Origin: Prevotella sp.
Lineage (GTDB): Bacteria; Bacteroidota; Bacteroidia; Bacteroidales; Bacteroidaceae
Direction: 5' to 3'
DNA: 64,000 bases
Assembly: GCA_017548275.1 (NCBI GenBank)
Contig: JAFZAH010000040.1
Coordinates: 62,001-126,000 of the forward strand
A model generated the notes under the pieces. It worked only from the letters and a program-made list of their open reading frames with translations, searched no databases and was not told where the DNA came from. The translations under genes were made by a program, and so were the position numbers. Of this stretch, positions 1 through 9,169 are shown piece by piece (position 1 is the first letter of the stretch; each line of letters opens with the position of its first letter).

Positions 1-404
1 ATGGTCCAAATAGGAAAATATGGTGTTACATGGTAGAACCAAACTGGAAGGATGCGTCGGACAGACTCGGTTATGTCGATAAGATTAATAACCTAAAGAC
101 CAACATGCGCCCGTCAGACAAAGCCGTCTTTATCTTCAACAAAATAGACCTGACACCATATGTCATTTCCCCTGGTCAAATAAACGTAAAACAAGCCAGA
201 AGAGAAATTGAGTCTTTATACCCAGGCATTTTTGCGAGATTCAGAGTAAGAGGTATATTTGGAACATCTGATAATTTTACATTTGTACCTTTCCATACTG
301 GAGATTATTCTAAAACCATTGATGGGAATTACTCATTTCAACAAGGTCCAGATGAATATCCTAGAGCATTATGGAAGACCATTCTTAATTATGTGAGAGG
401 TTAA
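1..404 (+). CDS. GTPase, C-terminal part (cut by window edge)
   Basis: The reading frame is open to base 3 with no stop, so the gene begins before the window and the ATG at 30 is probably internal. The visible 130 or so residues carry NKID, the G4 guanine-specificity motif of TRAFAC-class GTPases, and further on FVPFHTGD in the place of the G5 strand. The P-loop and G3 must lie upstream. The stop is 3 bases before the next ATG, so it is cotranslated with the coiled-coil membrane protein. I infer a regulatory GTPase of an accessory (possibly conflict-type) module. The fold assignment is fairly safe, the role is not. Confidence 0.6.
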   Translation, partial: GPNRKIWCYMVEPNWKDASDRLGYVDKINNLKTNMRPSDKAVFIFNKIDLTPYVISPGQINVKQARREIESLYPGIFARFRVRGIFGTSDNFTFVPFHTGDYSKTIDGNYSFQQGPDEYPRALWKTILNYVRG

Positions 405-407
405 ATT

Positions 408-1634
408 ATGAATATTGAATTTCTTATCCACGGAACATTGTCAGACGGACAGTCTTTTTGGAAAGAGACTGACTCTGACTATTGTTCGCTATTTTATGTT
501 TCCAATCGACAAGAAAATGTTGTGATGGACATAGAGGTGTTAAAAAGGGGTGGTGGTGTTTGTACGTATTACAATTATCTTCGCTATAATAATATCTCCG
601 CCTCTCATAGAGCCGGTTCTTACTTTGGTATGACTGTCAGAGTTGATGGTTCAATCTGCACTGATGTAAAAAGTATGTATGCTATTCTTGACACACTCTT
701 TTACAAGATGGTTGTGGGGAGTTTGTTAGAACCTGATGGTAACGGGTTTGTCTACACCTTTGACAGTTTCAGCACCAAGAAGAACGTGCTTCTTAATATC
801 CAGAATCAATTCATAAAAATGTTTGAAGCGACATTTATCTCAAATAATGATTTCAAAGATATTCCCAATTCATACAAAAAAGGAGATTCTGTCCGCCGGG
901 TAAACATCAATGACATCAATAAAAGTATTGTTTCTGAGACTTTATCACAAGGGAATAAATTATGCGTGTCATCCGTCTATAAGACTGTTGCGGAAACAGA
1001 TGCAGATAAATGCGTTGAGAAAGCGAAAACAGATGCTAATGCACGAATCAAAGCCGCTGAGGAGAAGATGCAACGTGAAATAGAGAACACCAACAGGCGA
1101 GCACAATCTGAAATTGAAAAGCAGGTGTCCTCTATTCAAAAGCAAATGTCTGAAACAGAGAATTCTCGCAAAAACTTGAAGCAGAGAATCGAACGACTCA
1201 CTATTGAGTTGAAAGATGCAAAAGAATCGTTGAAGAAAAAAGAAGAAGAATGTAAACAATTAAGTCAAGATAAATTAAGTCGTGAAATCAGTGCACACAT
1301 TGTTGAAATCAAGCCATCACTTACCAAATGGTTAAGCCATGTGGAAGAACGCTCCACAAGCGGCCAAGCCCAGAAACCGGCTCTCAAAAGAAGCGGAAAT
1401 AAGACAGTTGAGATACCAAAATGGATTCATGTGCTTAACTGCGTTTTGCTTTTATTGATATTGGCTCTATTAATTTGGCCAACTCCAACCCAACAAATAC
1501 AACAGATAGATCCTCAACAATTAAAAGAAGTAATACAAGAAGTAAGAACCAATGAACAGCCCCAAGAAGGCATCGCCCCTATAGGGAAAGAAAAAAGGGG
1601 CATATTTAATAAATTTGCACATCCAAAACATTAA
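408..1634 (+). CDS. Coiled-coil membrane protein with GTPase-associated-type N-terminal domain
   Basis: 408 residues with no signal peptide. Residues 1-125 are a globular domain that lines up by eye with the start of the MORN protein two genes on: both open with an IHGTLSDG / IFGNLSKG type strand-turn, then share Y-x-GM, a Tyr-rich helix and a DxxGN turn. Residues about 193-288 are a long charged coiled coil, followed by a Pro/Lys linker and one membrane helix at about 337-358 (Leu/Ile-rich, ending WP). The C-tail is short and polar. The layout (sensor-like head, coiled coil, single TM) suggests a membrane-anchored partner of the upstream GTPase. The head resembles GTPase-associated (GAP1-N-like) domains of NTP-dependent conflict systems, but I am not certain of that. 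No enzyme motif seen. Confidence 0.6.
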   Translation: MNIEFLIHGTLSDGQSFWKETDSDYCSLFYVSNRQENVVMDIEVLKRGGGVCTYYNYLRYNNISASHRAGSYFGMTVRVDGSICTDVKSMYAILDTLFYKMVVGSLLEPDGNGFVYTFDSFSTKKNVLLNIQNQFIKMFEATFISNNDFKDIPNSYKKGDSVRRVNINDINKSIVSETLSQGNKLCVSSVYKTVAETDADKCVEKAKTDANARIKAAEEKMQREIENTNRRAQSEIEKQVSSIQKQMSETENSRKNLKQRIERLTIELKDAKESLKKKEEECKQLSQDKLSREISAHIVEIKPSLTKWLSHVEERSTSGQAQKPALKRSGNKTVEIPKWIHVLNCVLLLLILALLIWPTPTQQIQQIDPQQLKEVIQEVRTNEQPQEGIAPIGKEKRGIFNKFAHPKH

Positions 1635-1657
1635 CTAACCAAATAAAGTATAATAAT

Positions 1658-2176
1658 ATGAAGATATCAAAGACTTTATCTGTAGTGCTATTTTCAACGA
1701 TAGTGATTTTTTCAACTTGCACGAAAGACAAAAAGCCGCCTGTTGATTTATCTAAAGCAAAAGTCAGCATGAACAAAGATGTGGTGTTGCCGTATCAGGA
1801 AGTTGGAAACCTTAAGACTATTCCAGTGAGACTCAACGGAGTGAATCTTGATATGATTTTTGACACTGGCTGTTCGGGGATGAGCATGTCTTTGAATGAA
1901 CTCCAAACATTAGCCAAGAATGGAAAAATTACAGAGAGCGATGTTTTAGGTACGACTTACTCCACAATCGCCGACGGGTCTATTGTTGAACAAGGCCTAA
2001 TCAATCTGCGTGAAGTACAAATAGGAGGAGAAGACGGCATATTTCTAAAAAATGTAGAAGCATCAGTAGTACTAAATCAGCAAGCACCCATTCTTTTAGG
2101 AAATGGTGTACTTGACGAAGCTGCCTCTGTAGAGGTTGACAATGTGAAAAAAACTATCACATTTAGACGAAGATAA
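1658..2176 (+). CDS. Retropepsin-like aspartic protease, probable lipoprotein
   Basis: 172 residues. A hydrophobic leader ends at Cys21 (FSTC), a loose Bacteroidota-style lipobox, so the protein is probably membrane-anchored on the periplasmic side. The active-site triad D69-T70-G71 sits in an IFDTGCSG context, and the C-terminal ILLGNGVLD is the conserved psi-loop/flap-end motif of single-domain clan AA proteases (TIGR02281/gag-asp class). One domain per chain means it should act as a homodimer. It lies 23 bases after the coiled-coil protein and 5 bases before the MORN protein, in the same operon. Substrate unknown. Confidence 0.75.
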   Translation: MKISKTLSVVLFSTIVIFSTCTKDKKPPVDLSKAKVSMNKDVVLPYQEVGNLKTIPVRLNGVNLDMIFDTGCSGMSMSLNELQTLAKNGKITESDVLGTTYSTIADGSIVEQGLINLREVQIGGEDGIFLKNVEASVVLNQQAPILLGNGVLDEAASVEVDNVKKTITFRRR

Positions 2177-2181
2177 ATCCT

Positions 2182-3294
2182 ATGAACAGTTCTGTATATA
2201 TCTTCGGGAATTTGTCTAAAGGATACACACAATACCCTGACGAAGTATATTCTGCTGAAGTATTTCAAAAATTATACTCTCACGCAAGAGCAACCACTCA
2301 AATTGCCATCCATAGAGATGGCAATTTGATGTACTATGCCTATATCCGCAAATTAGACATAAATAAATATATAGGCATGTGCATATTACTGAATAACACA
2401 ATGTTAACAAGATTTGGAAAATTGTTTTATCTATTTGAAAATGCACTTTCTTTCCTTGTAACAAAAGGTTATCTCGTTAAATTTGACGACTATGGGAACA
2501 TCGTGCCAAATACGGACAAGTTGTATCTGAAAACTGAAGAGGTAAAACTAATTGCTGAATCGCTCAAAGAGGGTATCACTAATTTACAAAAAAAATCTTT
2601 TACGCTCCCACCTGTTAATTACGCCGTCAGTAAAGAATCTATAAAAGAATTCGCCATCGATGATCCTAAAGAAGATATCATTTCGTCATCGTATAATAAT
2701 GGCTATACATATATTTTTAAAGAGAAAGATTATAATACCGCACAAATAGACAGTTATAAAGGTGTTTTATCAAGGGTCAGTAAAGAACGGGACGATTATA
2801 AATCAGCCTGTGAAAACCTTGCCTCCCAATTATCTGTTATTAAAAATCAAAAGCGAAATATTAAATGGGTAAGTGTGCTTGGTGCCATAATACTTATTTT
2901 AGGTTTTGTAATATGGAATAAGTTATTATTTCCTTCAGAAGTAACTAATTATAATGCAGGAGAATTTGTATATTACGGACCATTAAAAAACAAGAAGCCG
3001 CATGGGACAGGAATAGCCATATATCCTGACAATGATGAAGATGGCCGAAAGTATTATATTGGTAATTTTACTGAAGGAGTACGCCAAGACACAACTGCGA
3101 TGTTGTTTTATAATGACGGAGATTATTTTTATGGTAAAATAGATGGTGACAAATTAGAAGATGGTATCATATATAATGATTCTGACAATTGTCATTTTGA
3201 AGGATCATTTAAGGACGACAAACCATACAATGGAGTATGGTATGACCATAAAGTATTATATAAGTTGGTTAAAGGGAAAAAGAGTTACAGATAA
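2182..3294 (+). CDS. MORN-repeat membrane protein with shared N-terminal domain
   Basis: 370 residues with no signal peptide. Residues 1-115 are the domain shared with the coiled-coil protein at 408-1634. Residues 180-225 form a short coiled coil, and 228-247 one membrane helix. The C-terminal 115 residues contain about four MORN-like units (YYGPLKNKKPHGTG near 264, YYIGNFTEG near 291, YFYGKI, HFEGSF), which should lie outside the cytoplasm if the head is inside. MORN units usually bind lipid or serve as beta-hairpin scaffolds. It is 5 bases after the protease gene and 5 before the BACON gene. Function not recognised. The repeated architecture (same head, coiled coil, TM, different tail) suggests two paralogous membrane sensors. 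Confidence 0.65.
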   Translation: MNSSVYIFGNLSKGYTQYPDEVYSAEVFQKLYSHARATTQIAIHRDGNLMYYAYIRKLDINKYIGMCILLNNTMLTRFGKLFYLFENALSFLVTKGYLVKFDDYGNIVPNTDKLYLKTEEVKLIAESLKEGITNLQKKSFTLPPVNYAVSKESIKEFAIDDPKEDIISSSYNNGYTYIFKEKDYNTAQIDSYKGVLSRVSKERDDYKSACENLASQLSVIKNQKRNIKWVSVLGAIILILGFVIWNKLLFPSEVTNYNAGEFVYYGPLKNKKPHGTGIAIYPDNDEDGRKYYIGNFTEGVRQDTTAMLFYNDGDYFYGKIDGDKLEDGIIYNDSDNCHFEGSFKDDKPYNGVWYDHKVLYKLVKGKKSYR

Positions 3295-3299
3295 TAGAA

Positions 3300-4403
3300 A
3301 TGATAATGTCAAATAAAAGTTTATTGTTAATTATATGTTTATTTGTTTTTGTGCGTACATCTTATGCACAAAAGCGACCTACTATAGATAGGAGCAAACC
3401 TAAAACTGAAAATAAGGTCAATATTTCTACCCAAAAGAAAACAACGAAAAAGAAAAAGACATCTAAGGTATCTAATCATTCTTATTTTAATATTTCGCCA
3501 CAATCAGCCTCTTTCGATTCTGATGGAGGCACTCAACAATTTACCATATCATCAAGTAGTCCATGGGATATATATATTGGGACATATAGTTGGGGCCACC
3601 TATCAAAAAACGGCAATACTTTAACTCTTAAAGTAGATAAGAACAATGGCAGTACTTCACGGGAAGACTTTTTTGAAATAAAATCAGGCTCTAAGACAAT
3701 TCGAGTAAATTATTTCCAGTCCCAGGGCGCCTCTTTAAGTGTATCGACTGATAATTTAAGTTTCGATGCCTCAGGTGGTAGTCAAACAATAACCATATCT
3801 TCGAGTGATACATGGAGAATCGGGACAAACACGTATAGTTGGGGGCATTTGGAGAAAGATGGGAATCGCTTAACAGTAAGAGTTGATGCAAATACAGAAA
3901 TAAACTCACGTAATGATTATTTTACAATCAAATCTGGCAATATTGAAAAACGTGTCAACATATCTCAAAGTGGCCAAACAACGACATCATCCAAATCGGC
4001 TGTTATCAAATCCGTAACGGTCTCAAACAATGCAGTGGTCAATGGTAAATACGGGCTATCTGTTCACGTGTCATTTGACATATATGGGATGAAAGACACA
4101 GAGGGACGGGTTTCGTGCTATTTTTCCGATAATTACGGAAATATGCTTGTAAACACGAATGCATATTATGGCACAGATGGTTCTCCCAGCCAAGTGGCAG
4201 CAGGTTATGTCTTCAAACCAAAATACGAGGAAACGTCTTTTTCTGATGTGCAAGTAGTAATTCCATACGACGAATTACACATATCAGGCACATATTCAAG
4301 AACCCTAAAAGTAAATGTCATTATATGGGATTATGAGAAATCTATCCCTGTAGTATTAAGCCAGAAAAACGAGATTTCTTTTACTTGTTCACCAAAATAT
4401 TAG
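3300..4403 (+). CDS. Secreted protein with two BACON domains
   Basis: 367 residues. The signal peptide ends near SYA/Q (residue 24). A second Met two codons on (3306) is an equally good start. A Lys/Thr-rich linker follows, then two BACON-type immunoglobulin-like domains at about 62-140 and 146-226, each with the SFDSDGGTQ / SFDASGGSQ strand, a YSWGHL core and a closing VNxxQS strand. The two units are clearly duplicated. The C-terminal 140 residues are another beta-rich domain that I do not recognise. BACON domains in Bacteroidota usually bind glycans or mucin, or act as spacers in surface proteins. This is the last gene of the left-edge operon. It meets the next gene tail to tail 42 bases on. 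Confidence 0.75.
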   Translation: MIMSNKSLLLIICLFVFVRTSYAQKRPTIDRSKPKTENKVNISTQKKTTKKKKTSKVSNHSYFNISPQSASFDSDGGTQQFTISSSSPWDIYIGTYSWGHLSKNGNTLTLKVDKNNGSTSREDFFEIKSGSKTIRVNYFQSQGASLSVSTDNLSFDASGGSQTITISSSDTWRIGTNTYSWGHLEKDGNRLTVRVDANTEINSRNDYFTIKSGNIEKRVNISQSGQTTTSSKSAVIKSVTVSNNAVVNGKYGLSVHVSFDIYGMKDTEGRVSCYFSDNYGNMLVNTNAYYGTDGSPSQVAAGYVFKPKYEETSFSDVQVVIPYDELHISGTYSRTLKVNVIIWDYEKSIPVVLSQKNEISFTCSPKY

Positions 4404-4445
4404 AAAAAAATGGAGAATAATCAATGACGGCAAATCGCCATGCTG

Positions 4446-5447
4446 TCATCTTGCCGTTATGTGGAAACAACCTTGTTTCACTTCGTGCTTGATGTAGCAA
4501 CGACCGTCATTGCGGAGGTCCCGCAGCACTTCGGATAATACCCATTTAAGAGTATCGTTTGCCACCTCACGCTTCATAGGTCCCGCTGGATTCTGCACAG
4601 TAACATAACGGTTATAACAAATATCGAAAGTAGTGCCATAGAGATGACAACTGTTCTCTGTGGCATTACGGTTTCTCCCCCTGAGTTTAGTGACGTCATC
4701 GGTTGTTCGCAAAACACTGGTTACGATGATTTTATGCAGAGGTATCTGTTTGACTTGCAGGCTGTCGAAGAAATTGCGCCCGATATCCTGCAACAACAAA
4801 GACGCCCTCGGTACAAGATACGGGATGCTGTTATTAAGTTTCTGCACCACGAAATAAGGATTTGCTCCGACATAAACTAATTCTGATTTCTTTGCTTCCG
4901 CCTCAGCCCTATTGGCAATTGGGGACACTCCGATTCTTGTCGCCGCTGATAATTGCAAATCATTTGAGTCAGGAAAGACCTCTTTGTAACTTCTCACTCC
5001 GAAGATAGGATTTTTGAGCGGATTCCCCTTACTGTCCGTGTATTTGGTGGCTATATGTGCTGGATGAGGATTTGCCGGAGGCAATTGAACTTTTTTTGAT
5101 GTCATTTCATAGATGATTTCAATAAGTGACTTGCTTTTGGATGAAACGATAGACGTATCCGTTGGAGCCTTGACCAAAAGCGTATCAACAAGTTTTTTTG
5201 CCAGCAAAGTATCAGCAGTCGTATGGGGTCGATTCTCCGTCTGAGAGGACTTCGGAAAAACTGCGCTAACAATTGAATTGACACGAATAGAGTCGAAAAC
5301 GGCTTTCACGGTGACCGTATCAATAGAAGCATCATCAGAAGATTGAGAACGGTCGGCCGCAATCGAGGGGAAAAACAATCTGACCATCGCCAAGACGGCA
5401 ACAGTAATAGCAAACCACTTCAGAAACTGATTTTTCGTAACTCTCAT
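4446..5447 (-). CDS. DUF5715-like exported protein (M15-like C-terminus)
   Basis: 333 residues from the ATG at 5447. Longer frames begin with a TTG at 5510, inside the promoter at 5488-5518, so they are not used. An uncleaved membrane helix or signal anchor lies at about residues 10-28 (FLKWFAITVAVLAMV). A Ser/Thr/Asp-rich linker follows, then a C-terminal domain of about 180 residues with SVLRTTDDVTKLR, SCHLYGTTFDI and KHEVKQGCFHI. The spaced His and Asp residues recall VanY/M15 metallopeptidases (HxxxxxxD ... H), which act on peptidoglycan stem peptides. I call it DUF5715-like from memory of Bacteroidota proteins. Peptidase activity is inference. Confidence 0.6.
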   Translation of the reverse strand: MRVTKNQFLKWFAITVAVLAMVRLFFPSIAADRSQSSDDASIDTVTVKAVFDSIRVNSIVSAVFPKSSQTENRPHTTADTLLAKKLVDTLLVKAPTDTSIVSSKSKSLIEIIYEMTSKKVQLPPANPHPAHIATKYTDSKGNPLKNPIFGVRSYKEVFPDSNDLQLSAATRIGVSPIANRAEAEAKKSELVYVGANPYFVVQKLNNSIPYLVPRASLLLQDIGRNFFDSLQVKQIPLHKIIVTSVLRTTDDVTKLRGRNRNATENSCHLYGTTFDICYNRYVTVQNPAGPMKREVANDTLKWVLSEVLRDLRNDGRCYIKHEVKQGCFHITAR

Positions 5448-5487
5448 AGAAAGACGATGAAGCCCACGGCCACATACGAAAAGGGCA

Positions 5488-5518
5488 CAAAAATGCAACC
5501 CTGTTTTCAACCTGCAAA
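5488..5518 (-). promoter_or_regulatory. Promoter for the DUF5715-like gene
   Basis: On the minus strand, TTTG (5518-5515), 19 bases, then CATTTTTG (5495-5488). This matches the Bacteroidota -33/-7 pattern TTTG-N19-TAnnTTTG except for C in place of the first T. It sits 40 bases upstream of the ATG at 5447. Confidence 0.55.
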
Positions 5519-5658
5519 GTTAATCATTATTTTTGAAAATCAAATGGTATCCATTGAAAAGAATGAAATATTTCTCAAATGGACAATTATTGTGAAAATA
5601 ACACTGAAAGAACAGTAAAAAAACAATTCATTATAGGGCGAAAACCGATAATTTGCAG

Positions 5659-5666
5659 TACCTTTG
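5659..5666 (+). promoter_or_regulatory. Promoter -7 element for phoH-purC
   Basis: TACCTTTG followed by CA is an exact Bacteroidota -7 box. No good TTTG is seen 19-21 bases upstream. It lies inside the longest phoH frame, so translation must start downstream, at the TTG at 5687. Confidence 0.55.
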
Positions 5667-5686
5667 CAAGCAAAAAGAAGAAAGCA

Positions 5687-6649
5687 TTGACAGAGAAGCA
5701 TATCGTGTTGGAAGATATTGACCCTATAGCACTCTATGGGGCCAATAACGTGCATATCCAGTTGATCAGGTCGTTGTTTCCCAAACTGCGTATCGTGGCG
5801 CGCGGAAACGTGATACGTGTCTTAGGTGATGAGGAAGAGATGGACGTGTTTGAAACCCACATCAGCAGACTACGTGAACATGTGGTGAAATACAACAGCA
5901 TCAGCGCCGAAGACATAGTAGATATCATCAAGACACAGAAATCAAAAGCCGACACGGTGAAGGGCGTTGTGGTTTATAATCTGTCCGGGCGAGCCATCCG
6001 AGGACGCAGCGAAAACCAACAACGACTGATTGATGCTTTTGAGGAGAACGATATGATATTCGCCACGGGGCCAGCCGGAACGGGAAAAACATATCTTAGC
6101 ATTGCATTGGCGGTGAAATCTCTGAAAGAGAAGACCGCAAAGAAAATCATTCTCTGCCGCCCTGCCGTAGAAGCCGGTGAGAAACTGGGCTTTCTTCCCG
6201 GTGATATGAAAGACAAGATAGACCCTTATCTGCAACCCCTCTACGATGCGCTGGAAGATATGATACCCGCTACGAAACTGCAGGACATGATGGAAAAGCA
6301 CATCATCCAGATAGCGCCGTTGGCATTTATGCGCGGACGCACACTCAGCGACGCGATTGTCATTCTGGACGAGGCTCAGAACACAACACCGGCACAGATA
6401 CGTATGTTTCTCACCCGCATGGGCTGGAACACGAAGATGCTCATCACGGGCGACCTTACCCAAGTGGATTTGGCTCGTGGTCAAATCAGCGGTTTACGGG
6501 AAGCCATCAACATCTTGACAGGTATAGAGGGCATCGCTCATATTGAACTGAACCAGAAAGATATCGTCAGGCATAAACTGGTGACCCGTATCGTACATGC
6601 CTACGAACAAGCAGACAAAAAGAAACAAGAAATAGCGTCAAAACAATGA
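5687..6649 (+). CDS. phoH: PhoH family ATPase
   Basis: 320 residues if started at TTG 5687, giving (M)[12 protein letters not shown]. The longer frame from 5579 runs through the -7 box at 5659-5666, and the next in-frame ATG comes about 50 codons later, inside the conserved N-terminal domain. An AAGAAG Shine-Dalgarno-like stretch precedes the TTG. The P-loop GPAGTGKT is at about residues 128-135 and the Walker B VILDEAQN further on. PhoH-like proteins are cytosolic ATPases, proposed to be RNA helicases or ribonuclease partners. The stop overlaps the purC start (ATGA), so the two are coupled. Confidence 0.85.
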   Translation: MTEKHIVLEDIDPIALYGANNVHIQLIRSLFPKLRIVARGNVIRVLGDEEEMDVFETHISRLREHVVKYNSISAEDIVDIIKTQKSKADTVKGVVVYNLSGRAIRGRSENQQRLIDAFEENDMIFATGPAGTGKTYLSIALAVKSLKEKTAKKIILCRPAVEAGEKLGFLPGDMKDKIDPYLQPLYDALEDMIPATKLQDMMEKHIIQIAPLAFMRGRTLSDAIVILDEAQNTTPAQIRMFLTRMGWNTKMLITGDLTQVDLARGQISGLREAINILTGIEGIAHIELNQKDIVRHKLVTRIVHAYEQADKKKQEIASKQ

Positions 6650-7593
6650 AAGCATTAACAAGAACTGATTTCAATTTTAAGGGACAAAAGAGTGTTTATC
6701 ATGGTAAAGTGCGTGATGTCTATGACATCAACGATGACCTGTTGGTGATGATTGCAACCGATCGTATCTCCGCCTTCGATGTCATCCTCCCCAAAGGCAT
6801 CCCTTACAAAGGACAAGTGCTCAATCAAATTGCTGCCCAATTTTTGGACAGCACATCGGACATCTGTCCGAATTGGAAACTGGCCACCCCCGACCCGATG
6901 GTCACTGTCGGTTTGAAATGCGAGGGTTTCCGAGTAGAGATGATTATCCGCAGCATCCTGACAGGTTCAGCATGGCGTGCATATAAAGAAGGATGCCGTG
7001 AATTGTGCGGTGTGACACTGCCTGATGGTATGAAAGAGAACGAACGTTTCCCCGAACCCATCATCACACCGACGACCAAAGCCGATGAGGGACATGATAT
7101 GAACATCTCACGCGATGAGATTATCGCTCAGGGCATCGTCAGTGCCGAGGATTATGCGGTGATGGAAGACTACACTCGCAAACTGTTTGCCCGTGGCCAA
7201 GAAATAGCCGCCCGCCATGGCCTGATTCTGGTAGATACGAAATATGAGTTTGGAAAGCGCGACGGGAAGGTTTTCCTCATCGACGAGATACACACACCCG
7301 ACAGCAGCCGTTATTTCTATGCTGAGGGTTATGAGGAGAAATTTGCCGCAGGAGAGCCCCAACGTCAATTGTCGAAAGAATTTGTGCGTCAATGGCTCAT
7401 CGAACACAATTTCATGAACGAGCCCGGACAGGTCATGCCCGAAATCACTGATGAATATGCAAAAAGCGTGAGCGACCGATACATTGAATTGTATGAGCAC
7501 ATTACCGGTCAAACTTTTGAGAAAGCAGAGACCGAAGACATCGCTTCACGTATTGAGAAGAATGTGAGTGACTATCTTGCCACTATCGGATAA
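6646..7593 (+). CDS. purC: SAICAR synthase (phosphoribosylaminoimidazole-succinocarboxamide synthase)
   Basis: 315 residues, the long form usual in Bacteroidota and yeast. It joins CAIR and aspartate with ATP in de novo purine synthesis, in the cytosol. Visible are the N-terminal GKVRDVYDI nucleotide loop, [20 protein letters not shown], the [19 protein letters not shown] substrate segment, [11 protein letters not shown], and KYEFG followed by [14 protein letters not shown]. The start overlaps the phoH stop by 4 bases. It is followed by menG and aroE, with purM further on, so two purine genes are interleaved with other core genes. Confidence 0.97.
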   Translation: MKALTRTDFNFKGQKSVYHGKVRDVYDINDDLLVMIATDRISAFDVILPKGIPYKGQVLNQIAAQFLDSTSDICPNWKLATPDPMVTVGLKCEGFRVEMIIRSILTGSAWRAYKEGCRELCGVTLPDGMKENERFPEPIITPTTKADEGHDMNISRDEIIAQGIVSAEDYAVMEDYTRKLFARGQEIAARHGLILVDTKYEFGKRDGKVFLIDEIHTPDSSRYFYAEGYEEKFAAGEPQRQLSKEFVRQWLIEHNFMNEPGQVMPEITDEYAKSVSDRYIELYEHITGQTFEKAETEDIASRIEKNVSDYLATIG

Positions 7594-7615
7594 AAACAGA
7601 TACCGAGTCTGCACG

Positions 7616-8350
7616 ATGTACCAGCAGGAGGAGATCAAGCCCTATCAGGCCTCTGGCGAAAAGGGGGAGCAAGTAGAACAGATGTTCGACAAAATAGCCC
7701 CCACCTATGACAAATTGAATCATCGTTTGTCATGGAATATCGACAAGGTCTGGAGAAAAAAAGCCGTGGGGCAATTGGCGCCCTACTCCCCAAAACGCCT
7801 GTTGGACATTGCCACCGGCACTGGTGACTTTGCCATACAACTGGCACAGACATTAAACCCGGATGAAGTAGTGGGTGCCGACCTCTCCGAAGGTATGATG
7901 GAAGTGGGCCGCGAGAAAGTCTCATCAGCCGGATTGAGCGACATCATCCGTTTTGAAAGGGAGGACTGCATGCATCTGTCATTTGACGATAACAGTTTTG
8001 ATGCCGTCACAGCGGCTTTCGGCATTCGCAACTTTGCCAACCTGGAACTTGGACTACGTGAAATGTGTCGTGTGTTACGCCACGGAGGTCATCTGTCTGT
8101 GGTAGAATTGACTCACCCCGTACATTTTCCGATAAAGCAGTTGTTTTGGTTGTACTCACATACCATCTTGCCTGTATATGGCAAACTCGTATCAAAAGAC
8201 AATATAGCCTACCGATACCTGACTGCGACCATCGAGGCTTTCCCACAAGGCGAGAAGATGGTAGAGATATTGAAAAAAACAGGATTCAGTGAGGCCCGTT
8301 TCCGCCGCCTGACCTTCGGCATCTGCACTATGTATTTCGCCACCAAATAA
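7616..8350 (+). CDS. menG: Demethylmenaquinone methyltransferase
   Basis: 244 residues from ATG 7616. The frame extends back to 7568 inside the purC end, but that extension has no family match. Class I SAM methyltransferase of the UbiE/MenG family: [17 protein letters not shown] at the N-terminus, [15 protein letters not shown] as SAM motif [16 protein letters not shown], and the signature [21 protein letters not shown]. It performs the last step of menaquinone synthesis. Bacteroidota use menaquinone, so menG rather than ubiE is the fitting name. It lies 22 bases after purC and 16 bases before aroE, in one run. Confidence 0.93.
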   Translation: MYQQEEIKPYQASGEKGEQVEQMFDKIAPTYDKLNHRLSWNIDKVWRKKAVGQLAPYSPKRLLDIATGTGDFAIQLAQTLNPDEVVGADLSEGMMEVGREKVSSAGLSDIIRFEREDCMHLSFDDNSFDAVTAAFGIRNFANLELGLREMCRVLRHGGHLSVVELTHPVHFPIKQLFWLYSHTILPVYGKLVSKDNIAYRYLTATIEAFPQGEKMVEILKKTGFSEARFRRLTFGICTMYFATK

Positions 8351-8366
8351 CCTCATTCCTAAGACA

Positions 8367-9110
8367 ATGGACAAATACGGACTTATCGGCTATCCTTTGG
8401 GACACTCTTTCTCCATAGGATATTTCAACGAGAAATTTCAGAATGAAAACATAGATGCTGTCTATGAGAATTTTGAAATTTCATCCTTAGACAGTTTGGA
8501 AGAAGTAATTGCCACCAACCCCGAATTGAAGGGACTAAATGTGACCATTCCATACAAAGAACGTGTGATGAGTTATTTAGATACCATCACCCCCGAAGCC
8601 CGTGCGATAGGGGCTGTGAATGTGATACGTGTGACCCATAAAGGCAACAAAACTTTACTGAAAGGATATAACAGCGACGTGATTGGTTTCACACGCAGCA
8701 TAGAGCCTATGCTGGAAACATTCCACAAGAAAGCATTGGTTTTGGGTACAGGAGGCGCCGCCAAAGCCATTACCTTCGGGCTCCGCTCATTGGGACTGGA
8801 GACGGTGTATGTGAGTCGTTTTGAGCGTCCGGATACCATTCAGTATGATAAAATTACCCCGGAAACCATTCAGGAATACAACGTCATCGTCAATTGCACA
8901 CCTGTCGGTATGTATCCACATGCTGACCAATGCCCTCAATTACCATACGAGGCTATGGACTCACACAATTTGCTTTATGATTTGATATATAATCCTGATG
9001 AGACTTTGTTTATGCAAAAAGGGGGAGCCCAAGGTGCAACGGTAAAGAACGGCTTGGAAATGCTCTTGTTGCAGGCATTTGTCAGTTGGGAATTTTGGCA
9101 CGAAAAGTAA
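8367..9110 (+). CDS. aroE: Shikimate dehydrogenase
   Basis: 247 residues. NADPH-dependent reduction of 3-dehydroshikimate in the chorismate pathway. The N-terminal GHSFS loop binds shikimate, NVTIPYKE holds the catalytic Lys, and GTGGAAKAITFGL is the Rossmann dinucleotide loop, followed by NCTPVGMYP and a C-terminal DLIYNPDET-x-GLEMLLLQA helix. Compact length typical of Bacteroidota AroE. It follows menG by 16 bases. The next gene (purM) starts 59 bases after its stop. Confidence 0.95.
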   Translation: MDKYGLIGYPLGHSFSIGYFNEKFQNENIDAVYENFEISSLDSLEEVIATNPELKGLNVTIPYKERVMSYLDTITPEARAIGAVNVIRVTHKGNKTLLKGYNSDVIGFTRSIEPMLETFHKKALVLGTGGAAKAITFGLRSLGLETVYVSRFERPDTIQYDKITPETIQEYNVIVNCTPVGMYPHADQCPQLPYEAMDSHNLLYDLIYNPDETLFMQKGGAQGATVKNGLEMLLLQAFVSWEFWHEK

Positions 9111-9169
9111 TCAACCCGTCGAACGGTAAAATTATCAAGATAGATTATAAAAGAGAAACATATAAATAC

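Noticed and set aside
4427-4457. Inverted repeat ACGGCAA...TTGCCGT
   Set aside because: Seven pairs with a 17-base loop, partly inside the end of the DUF5715-like gene. Likely chance.
5942-6484. Minus-strand frame of 180 codons opposite phoH
   Set aside because: Shadow of the phoH reading frame, rich in Cys and His, with no promoter.
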